Positions 1 to 8,902 of a DNA stretch of 64,000 bases are shown piece after piece. How positions within the stretch are numbered: the stretch's first letter is position 1; every line of letters begins with the position of its first letter. The notes beneath the pieces are model-generated. The model was not told where the DNA came from. It did not search any database and saw only the letters and a program-made list of their open reading frames with translations. A program made the position numbers and the translations under genes. This DNA comes from Vibrio ouci (GTDB lineage: Bacteria; Pseudomonadota; Gammaproteobacteria; Enterobacterales; Vibrionaceae). The stretch covers positions 62,001 through 126,000 of the forward strand of contig NZ_SATR01000005.1 of NCBI RefSeq assembly GCF_004551525.1, in the 5' to 3' direction.

Positions 1-659
1 ATCAGTTTATTAAATTGAGGCTGGAAACTCGCCACGTTAAGTCGATGGTCAAGCAGTGAGTTCATCTCGATACGCATATTGGTTTGATAGTTGATCCAAT
101 CATCTGTGGTTACATAGAGCTCATCGACCCAATCATCGACAATATTTAACTGGTCTTGGGTTAAATCATCCATCCAGGTTTCTAGACTATCGACGATACG
201 CTCTTTGTATCGCGCTTTAATTTCGACTTCACTTAGCTTTTGGTACTTTTTCTTATACTTTGTGTGTCGAACTCGTATGCTGTCCATCAATTCATCAACT
301 TGGCTATCCGATAACTCTCTGGCCAATGCGTACATCTCTGGGGCTATTCGAGCAACCAATCGTAGCGAGTGCTGTTGTATCTTATCTTGCTGCGCTTGTA
401 ACTGCTCGATTGTGAAGCTTCGTGGTTCAATCGCCATGAGCTCATCAAGGTGATCAATATAATGCGGGATCTCTTCCCGGCGATGCCATTCACTCAAGAC
501 TTCAATCTTACGCTCTACCAGATCTTCTTGCGCGTTATCGAGCTCGACATAATCTTCTAAGTATTCGACCAACAACCAATCCATATTGTTGTAGACGAAC
601 TTCGAACTACACCCGATAAGCGCACTACATATGATGAGTAATAATCCAACTTTCCTCAT
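1..659 (-). CDS. DUF6279-type lipoprotein, 3' end cut off by window edge
   Basis: The reading frame runs from an ATG at 659 to the left edge with no stop, giving at least 219 residues. The N-terminus is a lipoprotein signal, MRKVGLLLIICSALIGC, with the lipobox cysteine at residue 17. The mature part is charged, helical and rich in Glu, Asp and Arg, with no catalytic motif that I recognise. A Shine-Dalgarno AAGGA lies just before the start. The pattern resembles the DUF6279 lipoproteins of Vibrio and relatives, whose function is unknown. A possible small broken reading frame ends 9 bases upstream on the same strand. The envelope location is well supported; the family assignment is from memory. 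Confidence 0.75.
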   Translation of the reverse strand, partial: MRKVGLLLIICSALIGCSSKFVYNNMDWLLVEYLEDYVELDNAQEDLVERKIEVLSEWHRREEIPHYIDHLDELMAIEPRSFTIEQLQAQQDKIQQHSLRLVARIAPEMYALARELSDSQVDELMDSIRVRHTKYKKKYQKLSEVEIKARYKERIVDSLETWMDDLTQDQLNIVDDWVDELYVTTDDWINYQTNMRIEMNSLLDHRLNVASFQPQFNKL

Positions 660-668
660 TTCCTTGTC

Positions 669-856
669 CTATGCATCCACTGCCGTCACCGTTATCTTTA
701 TCCATGTCTCGATACCATCGACACTGATTAAACTAAGCAATTCAAATACCAAGTCCATCGGACTAAAACTCAATACCCATAATTTCAATCAGTTAGCTTT
801 TTCCAAAGACCAAATCGCTGATATAAATATAGCTCAATTGCCGCTTTACTCTTCAT
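669..856 (-). pseudogene. possible small frameshifted ORF upstream of the lipoprotein
   Basis: On the minus strand an ATG at 856 opens 23 codons (MKSKAAIELYLYQRFGLWKK...) that stop at 785. The next frame then stays open from about 788 to a stop at 669 and reads protein-like (...FSPMDLVFELLSLISVDG...). Joined by a one-base shift, these would make a protein of about 62 residues ending 9 bases before the lipoprotein start. This could be a decayed or misread small gene, or chance. An opposing frame at 631-858 on the plus strand has no ribosome site and looks like a shadow. Confidence 0.25.
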
Positions 857-1054
857 AAGTGGCAACGGTTCTCCTATGACTCCCGTCTGATATTTGAGCT
901 CCGCTGCTAACGCCATTTTGACTCTGTTATCGCCTGGTTATGGACGTAAAGGACACTTTACAAAAAGTGGGATTAATCTTACACAGACTGACAGACGCCT
1001 TACGTTTAGGTGCGTAATATCAACTTCGAAGGTCACCCATCAGGAGAAATTATT

Positions 1055-1399
1055 ATGAAAAAAGTTGTTATTTTAGCGTCACTACTTATGAGTGCTTCCG
1101 TTTTGGCTTCAACCAATACAGAAACATCCAACACAAGTTTTACTACTGACGCATACGCCACAAAACAACAAGCTTATGATGCGGCTTTTGACCTCATGGA
1201 CGAGATGAAAGCAATGAATAATGCTGAACTGAAAACAGCACTACCGATCCACGAAAACAACGTTGTTTACCCAAGTGTGAAGATCGAAGAAATGACAGTT
1301 CACGTTGAAGAATTTGCCAATAACAAAGGCAACATTCAATACAAAGCGGTGCTAGACGTCGACTACCAATACAAGTATCGAGAAAGCGGTAACAGCTAA
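1055..1399 (+). CDS. DUF3316 family secreted small protein
   Basis: This is a 114-residue protein starting at the ATG at 1055, preceded by the ribosome site AGGAGA. A longer in-frame start at 1010 lacks such a site and would bury the signal peptide. Residues 1-19 form a clear Sec signal (MKKVVILASLLMSASVLA), so the product should be periplasmic. The mature part (TKQQAYDAAFDLMDEMKAM and a final beta-rich segment with DVDYQYKYR) matches my memory of the DUF3316 family, which is common in Vibrio and has no known function. The gene stands alone and ends in an intrinsic terminator. Confidence 0.75.
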   Translation: MKKVVILASLLMSASVLASTNTETSNTSFTTDAYATKQQAYDAAFDLMDEMKAMNNAELKTALPIHENNVVYPSVKIEEMTVHVEEFANNKGNIQYKAVLDVDYQYKYRESGNS

Positions 1400-1421
1400 T
1401 CGCATCAAATTCTCTATAAAC

Positions 1422-1455
1422 AAGCCGTTTTATTGTTGATAAAACGGCTTTTTTC
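1422..1455 (+). terminator. intrinsic terminator after DUF3316 gene
   Basis: The arms AAGCCGTTTTAT (1422-1433) and ATAAAACGGCTT (1439-1450) form a perfect 12-bp stem with a 5-base loop, followed by a T-run. Confidence 0.9.
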
Positions 1456-1568
1456 TGACTTTGTTTTGATATTGAAACCTAACGAAAAGTTATACTCGGT
1501 GCATATTCTGTCTTGTAATTTACTTATAATACATAACCGTCAGTTAACTATTTTGCTATGGAGTTATC

Positions 1569-1940
1569 ATGAATAAAGTATGGTTAGTTTCCCTAACAGC
1601 TATCGCCGCGCTAGCTGGCTGCAGTCAAGCAACACAGCCTGAGAAAGATCCCGCGTCAATCAGCCCGATGTGCCGCACCGAAGCACTTGCAGGTGGCTGG
1701 AGCGTTTCTGAGTTAACCCCTGAAGCTCAACAAGCAGTAGACACGCTACTGAATCAAATGAATACCGCGTCTAAACTAAAAGAAGTTAATGAAGTAAGAA
1801 CTCAGGTCGTGAATGGCATCAACTACGCCATTGAATTCACTTTGGAAAATGATGAAGTTTGGCATGCTGTGGTATACCGAAACCTACGTGGTGACTACAT
1901 GATCGACAGTGTTGCCCAACGCGGTAAACTGTGCCCTTAG
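1569..1940 (+). CDS. cystatin-like lipoprotein
   Basis: This is a 123-residue protein with a lipoprotein signal ending in the lipobox LAGC (Cys18), so it is predicted to be membrane anchored. After a linker, the segment GGWSVSELTPEAQQAVDTLL and the later TQVVNGINYAIEFTL resemble a cystatin fold. QVVNG sits where cystatins carry their QxVxG protease-binding loop. A cysteine protease inhibitor role is only an inference from that motif. The ribosome site GGAG precedes the ATG. It appears monocistronic, with a hairpin downstream. Confidence 0.7.
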   Translation: MNKVWLVSLTAIAALAGCSQATQPEKDPASISPMCRTEALAGGWSVSELTPEAQQAVDTLLNQMNTASKLKEVNEVRTQVVNGINYAIEFTLENDEVWHAVVYRNLRGDYMIDSVAQRGKLCP

Positions 1941-1970
1941 TACGCGTACCCATATAAGTTTTGTTATCAT

Positions 1971-1994
1971 TAGGCCAGCAATCACGCTGGCCTA
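1971..1994. terminator. hairpin, weak terminator candidate
   Basis: TAGGCCAGC and GCTGGCCTA pair perfectly around a 6-base loop. The T-tract is poor on both strands, so termination strength is uncertain. Confidence 0.45.
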
Positions 1995-2099
1995 ATCACT
2001 CCTACCTCTTAATAGAATCATCCCCCTTGGCAAATTTAAAGGTCGCTAACTTTTGTTAGGTCTATATAATGGCGACCAAACTACTAACTAGGTATAAAC

Positions 2100-2528
2100 A
2101 TGAAAATTTGTGGTGTAGAGCTAAAAGGTAACGACGCAGTTATCTGTCTTCTTGATCATTCTGACAACGTACTGCATTTACCAGATTGCCGCGTAGCAAA
2201 AATTTCAATTGGTAACGCAAACAGCACAGAAGAAGTTAAGAAGTTCCAGTTCTCTTTTGCCAAACTAGTTGAAGATTACAAGGTAGAAAAAGTTGTAATC
2301 CGTCAGCGCCAAACCAAAGGCAAATTCGCAGGTGGCGCAGTTGGTTTTAAACTAGAAGCAGCAATCCAGCTTATTAATGACTTACAGGTTGAAGTCGTTT
2401 CGCCAACTGAGATCAAAGAGAGCCTGAAGAAGAATCCTCTTGCAATTAGCTTTAAAGAAACTGGATTGAAGCAATACCAAGAGCAAGCATTTACAACAGC
2501 CTATGCATGCGTAATGATGCGTGGCTAA
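2100..2528 (+). CDS. DUF3010 family protein
   Basis: This is a 142-residue soluble protein with no signal peptide. It opens with MKICGVELKGNDAVICLLD, a beta-hairpin pattern reminiscent of RNase H-like or actin-like folds. It continues with conserved-looking KVVIRQRQTKGKFAGGAVGFKLEAA and a C-terminal YACVMMRG. It matches the DUF3010 family of gammaproteobacteria as I recall it; no reaction is established. The gene is transcribed alone and ends at a strong terminator. Confidence 0.8.
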   Translation: MKICGVELKGNDAVICLLDHSDNVLHLPDCRVAKISIGNANSTEEVKKFQFSFAKLVEDYKVEKVVIRQRQTKGKFAGGAVGFKLEAAIQLINDLQVEVVSPTEIKESLKKNPLAISFKETGLKQYQEQAFTTAYACVMMRG

Positions 2529-2538
2529 TCAAGTTTCA

Positions 2539-2567
2539 AAGCCTAAGACTTGTGCTTAGGCTTTTTT
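2539..2567 (+). terminator. intrinsic terminator after DUF3010 gene
   Basis: The arms AAGCCTAAG (2539-2547) and CTTAGGCTT (2555-2563) pair and are followed by a run of T. Confidence 0.9.
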
Positions 2568-2734
2568 ATACCCGCACTACCTATTCCCTCTCACCAACTG
2601 CAAGCTATTCATAGACATAACTTACACTTCCCTTTGTCTTGCACTAGGTTGCATATAAATAAAAACCATACTAGCCTCTATATGAGCATGGACTCATAAC
2701 CTTAAACTAATAATAAATGACTAGGGTTGGCTGC

Positions 2735-5700
2735 ATGAAATTATCACTTTCATCATTATTACCGACTCGTTCTTCTAAAATGTCGAAGGAAGAACTCAAC
2801 AACAGCGTGCTAAATGTGCTGCCTGATGGCGTGATCATTTGCGATGGTGCGGAAGGTAGCCATAGTATTTTTTATAGCAACCCAGCATTTTGTCACTTTT
2901 ATGATTCCAATAGCACCGAACTCATCGGACAAAAGCTCAGCCAATTCTTTGAACCTTTAATCTCACAAGTACAATTTAATCAATTGGTTGAATCGTTGGA
3001 TCAAGAGAAATCTGTCGCAGTACCACTCACGATAAAAGGAAACGATGCAACACGCTCGGTACAGCTGCGAATAGAACCCATGTTTAGCAATGATGGTTCG
3101 TTAAATTATTTGGTTATCACTCAGTCAGATACAACCGCGATTCAACAAACTAAATATGCCTTGCATGAGAGTAATCAGAAACTTAAAGAACTCGTTTCAA
3201 ATCAGCACCAAAGAATTAACGAGCACGAGCTACAAATAGGCGTTATTTTTGAGCAAGCTATGGATGCTATGATTCTGCTCAATGAGAGCAATCAAATCTT
3301 AGATGCCAATGACGCAGCTCTAGAATTGTTTTGCCATGACCGGACGAGTCTATTGGGCTTAGATATTGGTTCATTGCTGCCCGATATCAAGCCGACACAA
3401 ATCCAAGTTCAGCTCGATCAAGCGCCGTTATATCAAGAAGTCTCCATACCTCACACCCTATTTTTACACCGCCACAGTGACACGCTGTCACTGTCTGGGG
3501 CCATACGCTATATCTCAATCAAACATCGAAAATACGTGGTCATTACGTTACGCGATAAAAGTTCTGAGCACAGTGCAAAGATGGAGCTCAAGAAAAATCA
3601 AAGCGAATTGGAAGAGGTTGTACGTAACTTAAACCTAGCCACGCAAGCGGGGGGGATCGGAATTTGGAGTTGGGATTTCGAGTCCAATGAAGTGACGTGG
3701 GACGAACGAATGTTTGAGATATATGGTGTCGACCCAAGTTTAGGCGCAAATAACTACGCCATGTGGCAAGAACGAGTCCACCCTGACGACTTGGAACAGT
3801 CAGAGCACTCATTAATCACAGCGCGTGAAACCCTAGGTCAATTTAATGCTGAATTTCGAATCCAGCTTCCGAGTGGCGACATTCGATGGGTCAAGGCTGC
3901 TGCCGATGTTATCTTCGAGCAAGGTACCACTCACCCTATCGGCATGGGTGGCGTCAACATCGATATCACCAAAGAAAAGAATGCCCAAGCGTCACTAAGA
4001 GATGAAAGTGAAGCTGCTTACGCCGCTAGCGAGGCTAAATCGATGTTTCTCGCCAATATGAGTCATGAGATTCGCACTCCTATGAACGGTGTAGTGGGAA
4101 TGCTTAGCCTACTTAGTGAGACTGAGCTAAAGCCTGACCAACGGACAATGATCAGCACCATAAAAGATTCGGCACTGACGTTACTCCATATCATCAATGA
4201 CATTCTCGATTTTTCCAAAATTGAAGCGGGACAGATGTCGCTTGAAAGTGTCCCTGTCGATCTACAGTCTCTTTTGGAGCGGACGTTAGATGTCCTACAC
4301 CTACAGGCGAGCAATAAAGGTATAGAAATGTACCTCACCTATGACCCAAAGCTGCCGAAAATGATCATGAGTGATAGCGTTCGTTTGAGTCAAATCATGC
4401 TCAATTTACTTGGTAATGCGGTTAAGTTCACCGACAGTACAGAGGATGAAAAAGGTAAGATTTGGGTATCTGCCTCCCTGGGAACCGATGGCATCGCCCC
4501 TTGTATCAACCTGATGGTTGAGGACAATGGAATTGGAATGACCGAAGAACAGTTGAAAAGATTGTTCAAAGCGTTTTCGCAAGCTGATACCAGCACGACG
4601 CGACTCTATGGTGGCACAGGACTTGGCCTATCCATTATTCAGTCTTTACTTGAGTTAATGGGAGGTACAATCAGCGTTGAAAGCCAGTTTGGAGTAAGCA
4701 GCCGATTTTCGTTAGAACTGCCATTTATTGAAGTGGAATCACCGCCTGAAGACCTGACACCAGACTTCTTGTCAGGAAGCCGAGTATTACTCATCACCAA
4801 CGACCAAAGTGTCTCGACCTTCTGCGATATAAATCTATCGAGTTATGACTGTAAAGTTCACATCATTTCATCTGTTCGCCGAGCCATCTCTGTGCTGAAT
4901 CAGGCCAAACAATCAAACATTGACGTCGATTTAATCTTCCTTGGTCCCGATCTCTACAACAGTTACATATATGGCGGTTTGCCACCAGTTGAACGCGAAT
5001 ACCTAGATCAATACCAGTTATTGCTGTTCACAAAAGATGTGGCAGAGCCTAAAGGGGTTATGTCTCCAACAACCTACGTCATGCACTGTAGTCCATTTAA
5101 GCCAAGTGAACTTTGCCAAGCGATAGGGGTTCTAAGAGGCGCGATCAGTTCAGAGTTATTACACGCAGATACAGAAGAAATCACACTCGGCAAGCAACAG
5201 CAAAAAGACGGCATGATACTGGTCGTCGACGACCAAGCAACCAATCGAGATGTCGTTCAAAGACAGTTGTCCCACCTAGGCTACCAATGCGAAATGGCCA
5301 TTCATGGCCAAGAAGCGCTGCAGATGTGGCGTACTGGTAAGTTTGATTTGATCCTGACTGACTGTCATATGCCTGTAATGGATGGCTATGAACTAACCAA
5401 GCAAGTGAGAAAGATTGAGCAGCAAGATAAGTCGAAAGGCCACATGCCTATCATCGCGATTACCGCCAATGCAATGTTGGAGTCTTCTGAACAATGTATG
5501 ACTTCTGGCATGGACGATTACCTGACAAAACCTGTTGAACTCGCGACATTAAATCGCTCGATAGAAAAATGGATGAAGTTATCCCCATCCGCAGTTCAGG
5601 CAACAACACCCCCTCCCTCACCACAACCTGAAACAGCCTCGCCAATCTGTATGAACAGCCTAGAAAAAATCTTAGGTACGTCAGATCGAGCGATCGTAGC

Positions 5701-5998
5701 CCCGCTCCTCGAAGGATATTGGGAATCTCTGACTGAAGATATTTCACTGGCGGAAGAAGCATTAATACAGCGCAATGAGGCTAATTTGCAGCAGATTGCA
5801 CACGCAGCGAAAGGCGCAGCAAGGTCTGCGGGAGCGGAAGATATCGCAACAATATTTGAGTCGATACAAAATACAGCGACAAACAAAGATTGGCCATTTT
5901 TGACCAGCGCTCTGAAGCAAAGCAGAAGCGAAATTGAGCGTCTAAAACACTATCTTATTGAACACTCGATCATAGAAAACACGGAAGTTTCATTATGA
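2735..5998 (+). CDS. hybrid sensor histidine kinase with PAS, two receiver-like domains and HPt
   Basis: This is about 1087 residues from the ATG at 2735, which has AGGG eight bases upstream; an in-frame ATG at 2717 has no ribosome site. No membrane segment is seen, so it is probably cytoplasmic. The order is: an N-terminal PAS, a short coiled coil, a second PAS, a PAS_3-like domain (WDERMFEIYGVDP), then HisKA with phospho-His near residue 444 (MSHEIRTPMNGV). A HATPase domain follows (NAVKFT, DNGIGM, GTGLGLSI), then a degenerate receiver-like region (VLLITNDQSVSTF, without an acidic pocket or clear Asp). A true receiver follows (VVDDQ, Asp near 876 in LTDCHMPVMDG), then an HPt with His near 1023 (AHAAKGAARSAGA). 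It overlaps the next gene by 4 bases (ATGA). The signal is unknown. Confidence 0.9.
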   Translation: MKLSLSSLLPTRSSKMSKEELNNSVLNVLPDGVIICDGAEGSHSIFYSNPAFCHFYDSNSTELIGQKLSQFFEPLISQVQFNQLVESLDQEKSVAVPLTIKGNDATRSVQLRIEPMFSNDGSLNYLVITQSDTTAIQQTKYALHESNQKLKELVSNQHQRINEHELQIGVIFEQAMDAMILLNESNQILDANDAALELFCHDRTSLLGLDIGSLLPDIKPTQIQVQLDQAPLYQEVSIPHTLFLHRHSDTLSLSGAIRYISIKHRKYVVITLRDKSSEHSAKMELKKNQSELEEVVRNLNLATQAGGIGIWSWDFESNEVTWDERMFEIYGVDPSLGANNYAMWQERVHPDDLEQSEHSLITARETLGQFNAEFRIQLPSGDIRWVKAAADVIFEQGTTHPIGMGGVNIDITKEKNAQASLRDESEAAYAASEAKSMFLANMSHEIRTPMNGVVGMLSLLSETELKPDQRTMISTIKDSALTLLHIINDILDFSKIEAGQMSLESVPVDLQSLLERTLDVLHLQASNKGIEMYLTYDPKLPKMIMSDSVRLSQIMLNLLGNAVKFTDSTEDEKGKIWVSASLGTDGIAPCINLMVEDNGIGMTEEQLKRLFKAFSQADTSTTRLYGGTGLGLSIIQSLLELMGGTISVESQFGVSSRFSLELPFIEVESPPEDLTPDFLSGSRVLLITNDQSVSTFCDINLSSYDCKVHIISSVRRAISVLNQAKQSNIDVDLIFLGPDLYNSYIYGGLPPVEREYLDQYQLLLFTKDVAEPKGVMSPTTYVMHCSPFKPSELCQAIGVLRGAISSELLHADTEEITLGKQQQKDGMILVVDDQATNRDVVQRQLSHLGYQCEMAIHGQEALQMWRTGKFDLILTDCHMPVMDGYELTKQVRKIEQQDKSKGHMPIIAITANAMLESSEQCMTSGMDDYLTKPVELATLNRSIEKWMKLSPSAVQATTPPPSPQPETASPICMNSLEKILGTSDRAIVAPLLEGYWESLTEDISLAEEALIQRNEANLQQIAHAAKGAARSAGAEDIATIFESIQNTATNKDWPFLTSALKQSRSEIERLKHYLIEHSIIENTEVSL

Positions 5999-6705
5999 GC
6001 AACTATGAACCCAGCAAATTTACGATTTTGGTTGTTGAAGACCATAAATTCTCACGCAAAGCACTGCTTAACATGCTTGTGCAAGCAGGGTATGAAAATG
6101 TGTTAAGTGCCAAAAATGGAGAGCAAGCCATTGAAAAGTTGGACAATAATCAGATTGATTTAATTGTTACCGATATCAACATGCCACTAGTCAACGGTTT
6201 AGAGCTGATCAAATATGTACGCGAGGGAAGAACCAACACGCCTTGCGTTACGAGTATTATCGCAGTGACCACTCTTTCTGACACAAACACCATCGCGTCA
6301 TGCATGTCACTGGAAGTCGATGCCTTTTTAGTCAAGCCAATAACTGTTCAGAATGCACAAGACCAAATAAAAAGTGCGGTTACTGAGCCTAAGAAGCTCT
6401 ATCAGCAGCACTTGTATCGTAATGTCAGCACCACTGTGTCACTCTCCAATGAATCAGCAAAAGAAACCCCTGACAAGCCTCGCATTCGAGAAGTCTCATC
6501 TCATATTGTACATATTGAAAAACTTTCAGAGCTACAAGAGGGAATGACGATTTTGGACGATATCTTTGTGACGACTGGCGGTTGTCTGTTGAAAGCGGGA
6601 ACGACGCTAAATTCGAAACTATTACGCCGTTTAAACGAGTTGAGCAAAATTATAGAAGTTCACCCATTCTATTCACGTATTGATGAGGCTCAACTCGTCT
6701 CTTAA
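5995..6705 (+). CDS. response regulator with C-terminal non-DNA-binding module
   Basis: This is 236 residues, overlapping the hybrid kinase stop by ATGA, so the two are probably translationally coupled and functional partners. The N-terminal receiver (about 1-125) has VVEDH, the phospho-acceptor Asp60 in VTDINMPLVNG, and the Lys of FLVKPI. After a linker, about 60 residues (ELQEGMTILDDIFVTTGGCLL, KAGTTLNSKLLRRL) resemble the small beta-domain found next to receiver and HD-GYP modules, rather than a helix-turn-helix. It therefore probably acts through protein contact or another output rather than DNA. The C-terminal family assignment is tentative. Confidence 0.85.
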   Translation: MSNYEPSKFTILVVEDHKFSRKALLNMLVQAGYENVLSAKNGEQAIEKLDNNQIDLIVTDINMPLVNGLELIKYVREGRTNTPCVTSIIAVTTLSDTNTIASCMSLEVDAFLVKPITVQNAQDQIKSAVTEPKKLYQQHLYRNVSTTVSLSNESAKETPDKPRIREVSSHIVHIEKLSELQEGMTILDDIFVTTGGCLLKAGTTLNSKLLRRLNELSKIIEVHPFYSRIDEAQLVS

Positions 6706-6725
6706 CGACTATTAAAGGTGTGTGC

Positions 6726-7139
6726 TTAAGGCTGTTTGTCGAAAGTTTTCACACCTTCCGGTATCTGATACCAATCCTGTTTCTCGCTGATCCACACATG
6801 AGCTGTCGGTTCAAAGACAGAGTGATCATCGGGCGAGCTCGCTTTTAACTTGAGCTTTAACGTTGACTGATCATCAGGGTTATAGTGGTAGACTCGATTG
6901 CCGCAATCCGGACAAAACTTCGCGTAATTTTTGTTGCCACTTTCAGCCACTCTAGTCCACTCTTTCAGCTCTCCAGATATTTCAATATCTTCTGTCGCAA
7001 CAATTGCTGTAACGCTAAACGGGGCAGTGGACAGTTTCTGGCATTCGATACAGTGACATGCCAGTACCATCTTTGGTGGTTGGTGTAACTTATAGCTAAC
7101 TTGTCCACATTGACACGCGCCTTCGACCAAATAACTCAT
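6726..7139 (-). CDS. GFA family zinc-binding protein
   Basis: This is 137 residues from the ATG at 7139, chosen because AGGAGGAG lies just upstream; an ATG at 7178 would add 13 residues of unrelated sequence. It carries the zinc ligands of the GFA (glutathione-dependent formaldehyde-activating) fold: CQCGQ near the start, CHCIECQK in the middle and CPDCGNR toward the end, in a beta-rich context. Members bind zinc, but the enzymatic role is disputed and most are annotated only as GFA family. It is convergent with the response regulator gene. Confidence 0.85.
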   Translation of the reverse strand: MSYLVEGACQCGQVSYKLHQPPKMVLACHCIECQKLSTAPFSVTAIVATEDIEISGELKEWTRVAESGNKNYAKFCPDCGNRVYHYNPDDQSTLKLKLKASSPDDHSVFEPTAHVWISEKQDWYQIPEGVKTFDKQP

Positions 7140-7258
7140 TGCTTGCTCCTCCTGAACATTTTTCTGTCTATTATTCATCCATCATTACTGAATAGATTTA
7201 GAGTTTCAATTGGAAATTGTTCGATAATTAGCCATTAATTCATGTTGCAGCAAAGTGC

Positions 7259-7726
7259 TCAAATCGAATCCACATTAACCTCTGTGGTGAACTTAACAGT
7301 TTTAGTCGATACCGAAGTATGAAACTTACGAATGTTACGGTCTTGGTGAAGGACCTGTTCAATAAAGCGTTCATAGGTCTGAATGTCGGGCACGCAAACC
7401 ACCAGCATAAAGTCATACCCTCCGGTAATTTGATAACACTGGGTAACTTCAGGTGCCTTTAAGATAGATTGACGGAACACGCTATAGATATCCCCTCTAT
7501 CTCGCTCCATCTCCACAGAGACAATCAGCGTCAATTTGTTACCCGCCAATTCCGGGTTAATAATCGCAACATCACCAACGATAATTTTGCCTTCTCTAAG
7601 TCGTTTCACGCGCTTTAAACACGCCGGTGGTGACAAGCCAACTTCTTCCGCTAAGTCTACATTTGCTAAACGATTATTACGCTGCAAGATTGCGAGTATC
7701 TTTCTGTCAATACGATCAATTTCCAT
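7259..7726 (-). CDS. Lrp/AsnC family transcriptional regulator
   Basis: This is 155 residues. The N-terminal winged helix-turn-helix is clear (IDRKILAILQRNNRLANVDL, then SPPACLKRVKRL). A C-terminal RAM domain follows (VTQCYQITGGYDFMLVVCV, then FIEQVLHQDRNIRKFHTSV). Members respond to amino acids and often control an adjacent divergent transporter. Here it diverges from the nucleoside-recognition membrane protein at 7878 with a 151-base AT-rich gap, which suggests it regulates that gene. This is inference from position. Confidence 0.9.
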   Translation of the reverse strand: MEIDRIDRKILAILQRNNRLANVDLAEEVGLSPPACLKRVKRLREGKIIVGDVAIINPELAGNKLTLIVSVEMERDRGDIYSVFRQSILKAPEVTQCYQITGGYDFMLVVCVPDIQTYERFIEQVLHQDRNIRKFHTSVSTKTVKFTTEVNVDSI

Positions 7727-7877
7727 ATATTTCTTTAATATCCATTTTGGAGAAATTTTGTTAATCAGTTTGATTATATAAAAAATATCAGTGCAGCATC
7801 TAGAGCAATAATGTCACTCATATTTCCCCTTAACCCAGTAAGCTATCTGTCATTAGTAATCTCAAGGAAATAAAGAG

Positions 7878-8840
7878 ATGGATAAGGTAAAACGCTTTTT
7901 CAGCCAGCTGTTCGCAGAAATCATTGATGTCACTTGGACCCTGTATAAGGTAATGGTCCCGATCATCATTGTGATTAAGGTGGTAGAAGAATTTGGCGGC
8001 ATCGACATCCTGAGTCAATGGCTCAGCCCCCTTATGGGTATCGTCGGGCTCCCAGATGAAATGGGACTGGTCTGGGCAACAACGCTTTTGACTAATATCT
8101 ATGCTGGACTTTTAGTGTTTATGAACAGTGGCGTCGAATTGACTGTCGCTCAGGCTTCTGTATTGGGCTCGCTAATGCTGATCGCCCACTCACTCCCTAT
8201 TGAAGCTGCCATTGCCAAGCGAGCGGGTGTCAGTATGACAGTTACGCTACTTCTGCGTTTAGGTGGTGGCCTGCTGTTCGCGTGGATTCTTCATCAAACT
8301 TACCAACTTGGCGGAATGCTTGATCATCAGGCGCAAATAATCTGGAGCCCAGAAGTAGTTGAGCAACAAAGTTACTTTGAATGGGCTTGGACTCAAGTAG
8401 AGAATCTTATCGCGATATTCGTCGTGATCTCTGTGTTGTTATTTTCTCTCAAGCTGCTCAAAGTACTTGGTATTGAAAGGCTGATGGCCATCGCGCTCCG
8501 TCCGATCCTCAAGATTCTAGGAATTAGCCGAGAAGCGACCAATATGACGATTGTCGGTATTACGTTAGGGTTATCTTTTGGCGGCGGGCTTTTGATTAAC
8601 GAAGCAAAGCGTGGCCATATTCCGGCTAGAGATGTGTTTACTGCCATCATGCTGCTTAACTTGGTCCACAGCATGATAGAAGACACCATTCTAATTATGC
8701 TTATTGGCGCAGACTTCACCTCGATTTTTTGGGGTCGTCTCATCTTTGGTCTGCTGATCGTTGCCACGCTATCAAGATTACTAAGAGGAATGACGGAAGA
8801 GACCTGCCACAAATACCTCTATCGACCCGTCAAATCATAA
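7878..8840 (+). CDS. nucleoside recognition (Gate) domain membrane protein
   Basis: This is 320 residues, hydrophobic, with about eight membrane segments. Two repeats of the Gate/nucleoside recognition type are visible: residues about 20-140 (WATTLLTNIYAGLLVFMNSG, IAHSLPIEAAIAKRAGV) and about 180-310 (GITLGLSFGGGLLINEAKRG, LVHSMIEDTILIMLIGA). The family includes SpmA/SpmB- and YjiH-like proteins thought to be transporters; the substrate is not known. It diverges from an Lrp/AsnC regulator, so an amino-acid-related export or uptake role is plausible but not shown. A strong bidirectional terminator follows. Confidence 0.8.
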   Translation: MDKVKRFFSQLFAEIIDVTWTLYKVMVPIIIVIKVVEEFGGIDILSQWLSPLMGIVGLPDEMGLVWATTLLTNIYAGLLVFMNSGVELTVAQASVLGSLMLIAHSLPIEAAIAKRAGVSMTVTLLLRLGGGLLFAWILHQTYQLGGMLDHQAQIIWSPEVVEQQSYFEWAWTQVENLIAIFVVISVLLFSLKLLKVLGIERLMAIALRPILKILGISREATNMTIVGITLGLSFGGGLLINEAKRGHIPARDVFTAIMLLNLVHSMIEDTILIMLIGADFTSIFWGRLIFGLLIVATLSRLLRGMTEETCHKYLYRPVKS

Positions 8841-8861
8841 CAGCCATACATAATAGCAATA

Positions 8862-8889
8862 AAAAAGCCCTGCAACTGCAGGGCTTTTT
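8862..8889. terminator. bidirectional intrinsic terminator
   Basis: AAAAAGCCCTGC and GCAGGGCTTTTT pair perfectly around the tetraloop AACT, with A- and T-tracts on both sides. It serves the converging genes that end at 8840 and 8903. Confidence 0.93.
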
Positions 8890-8902
8890 AGTTTGTTAAG
8901 GA

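Noticed and set aside
631..858. 75-codon plus-strand ORF opposite the region upstream of the lipoprotein
   Set aside because: It has no ribosome site and low-complexity composition, and lies antisense to the lipoprotein promoter region and the possible minus-strand small ORF.
8393..8812. 139-codon minus-strand ORF inside the nucleoside-recognition gene
   Set aside because: It is antisense to conserved membrane segments and has no independent start signal.
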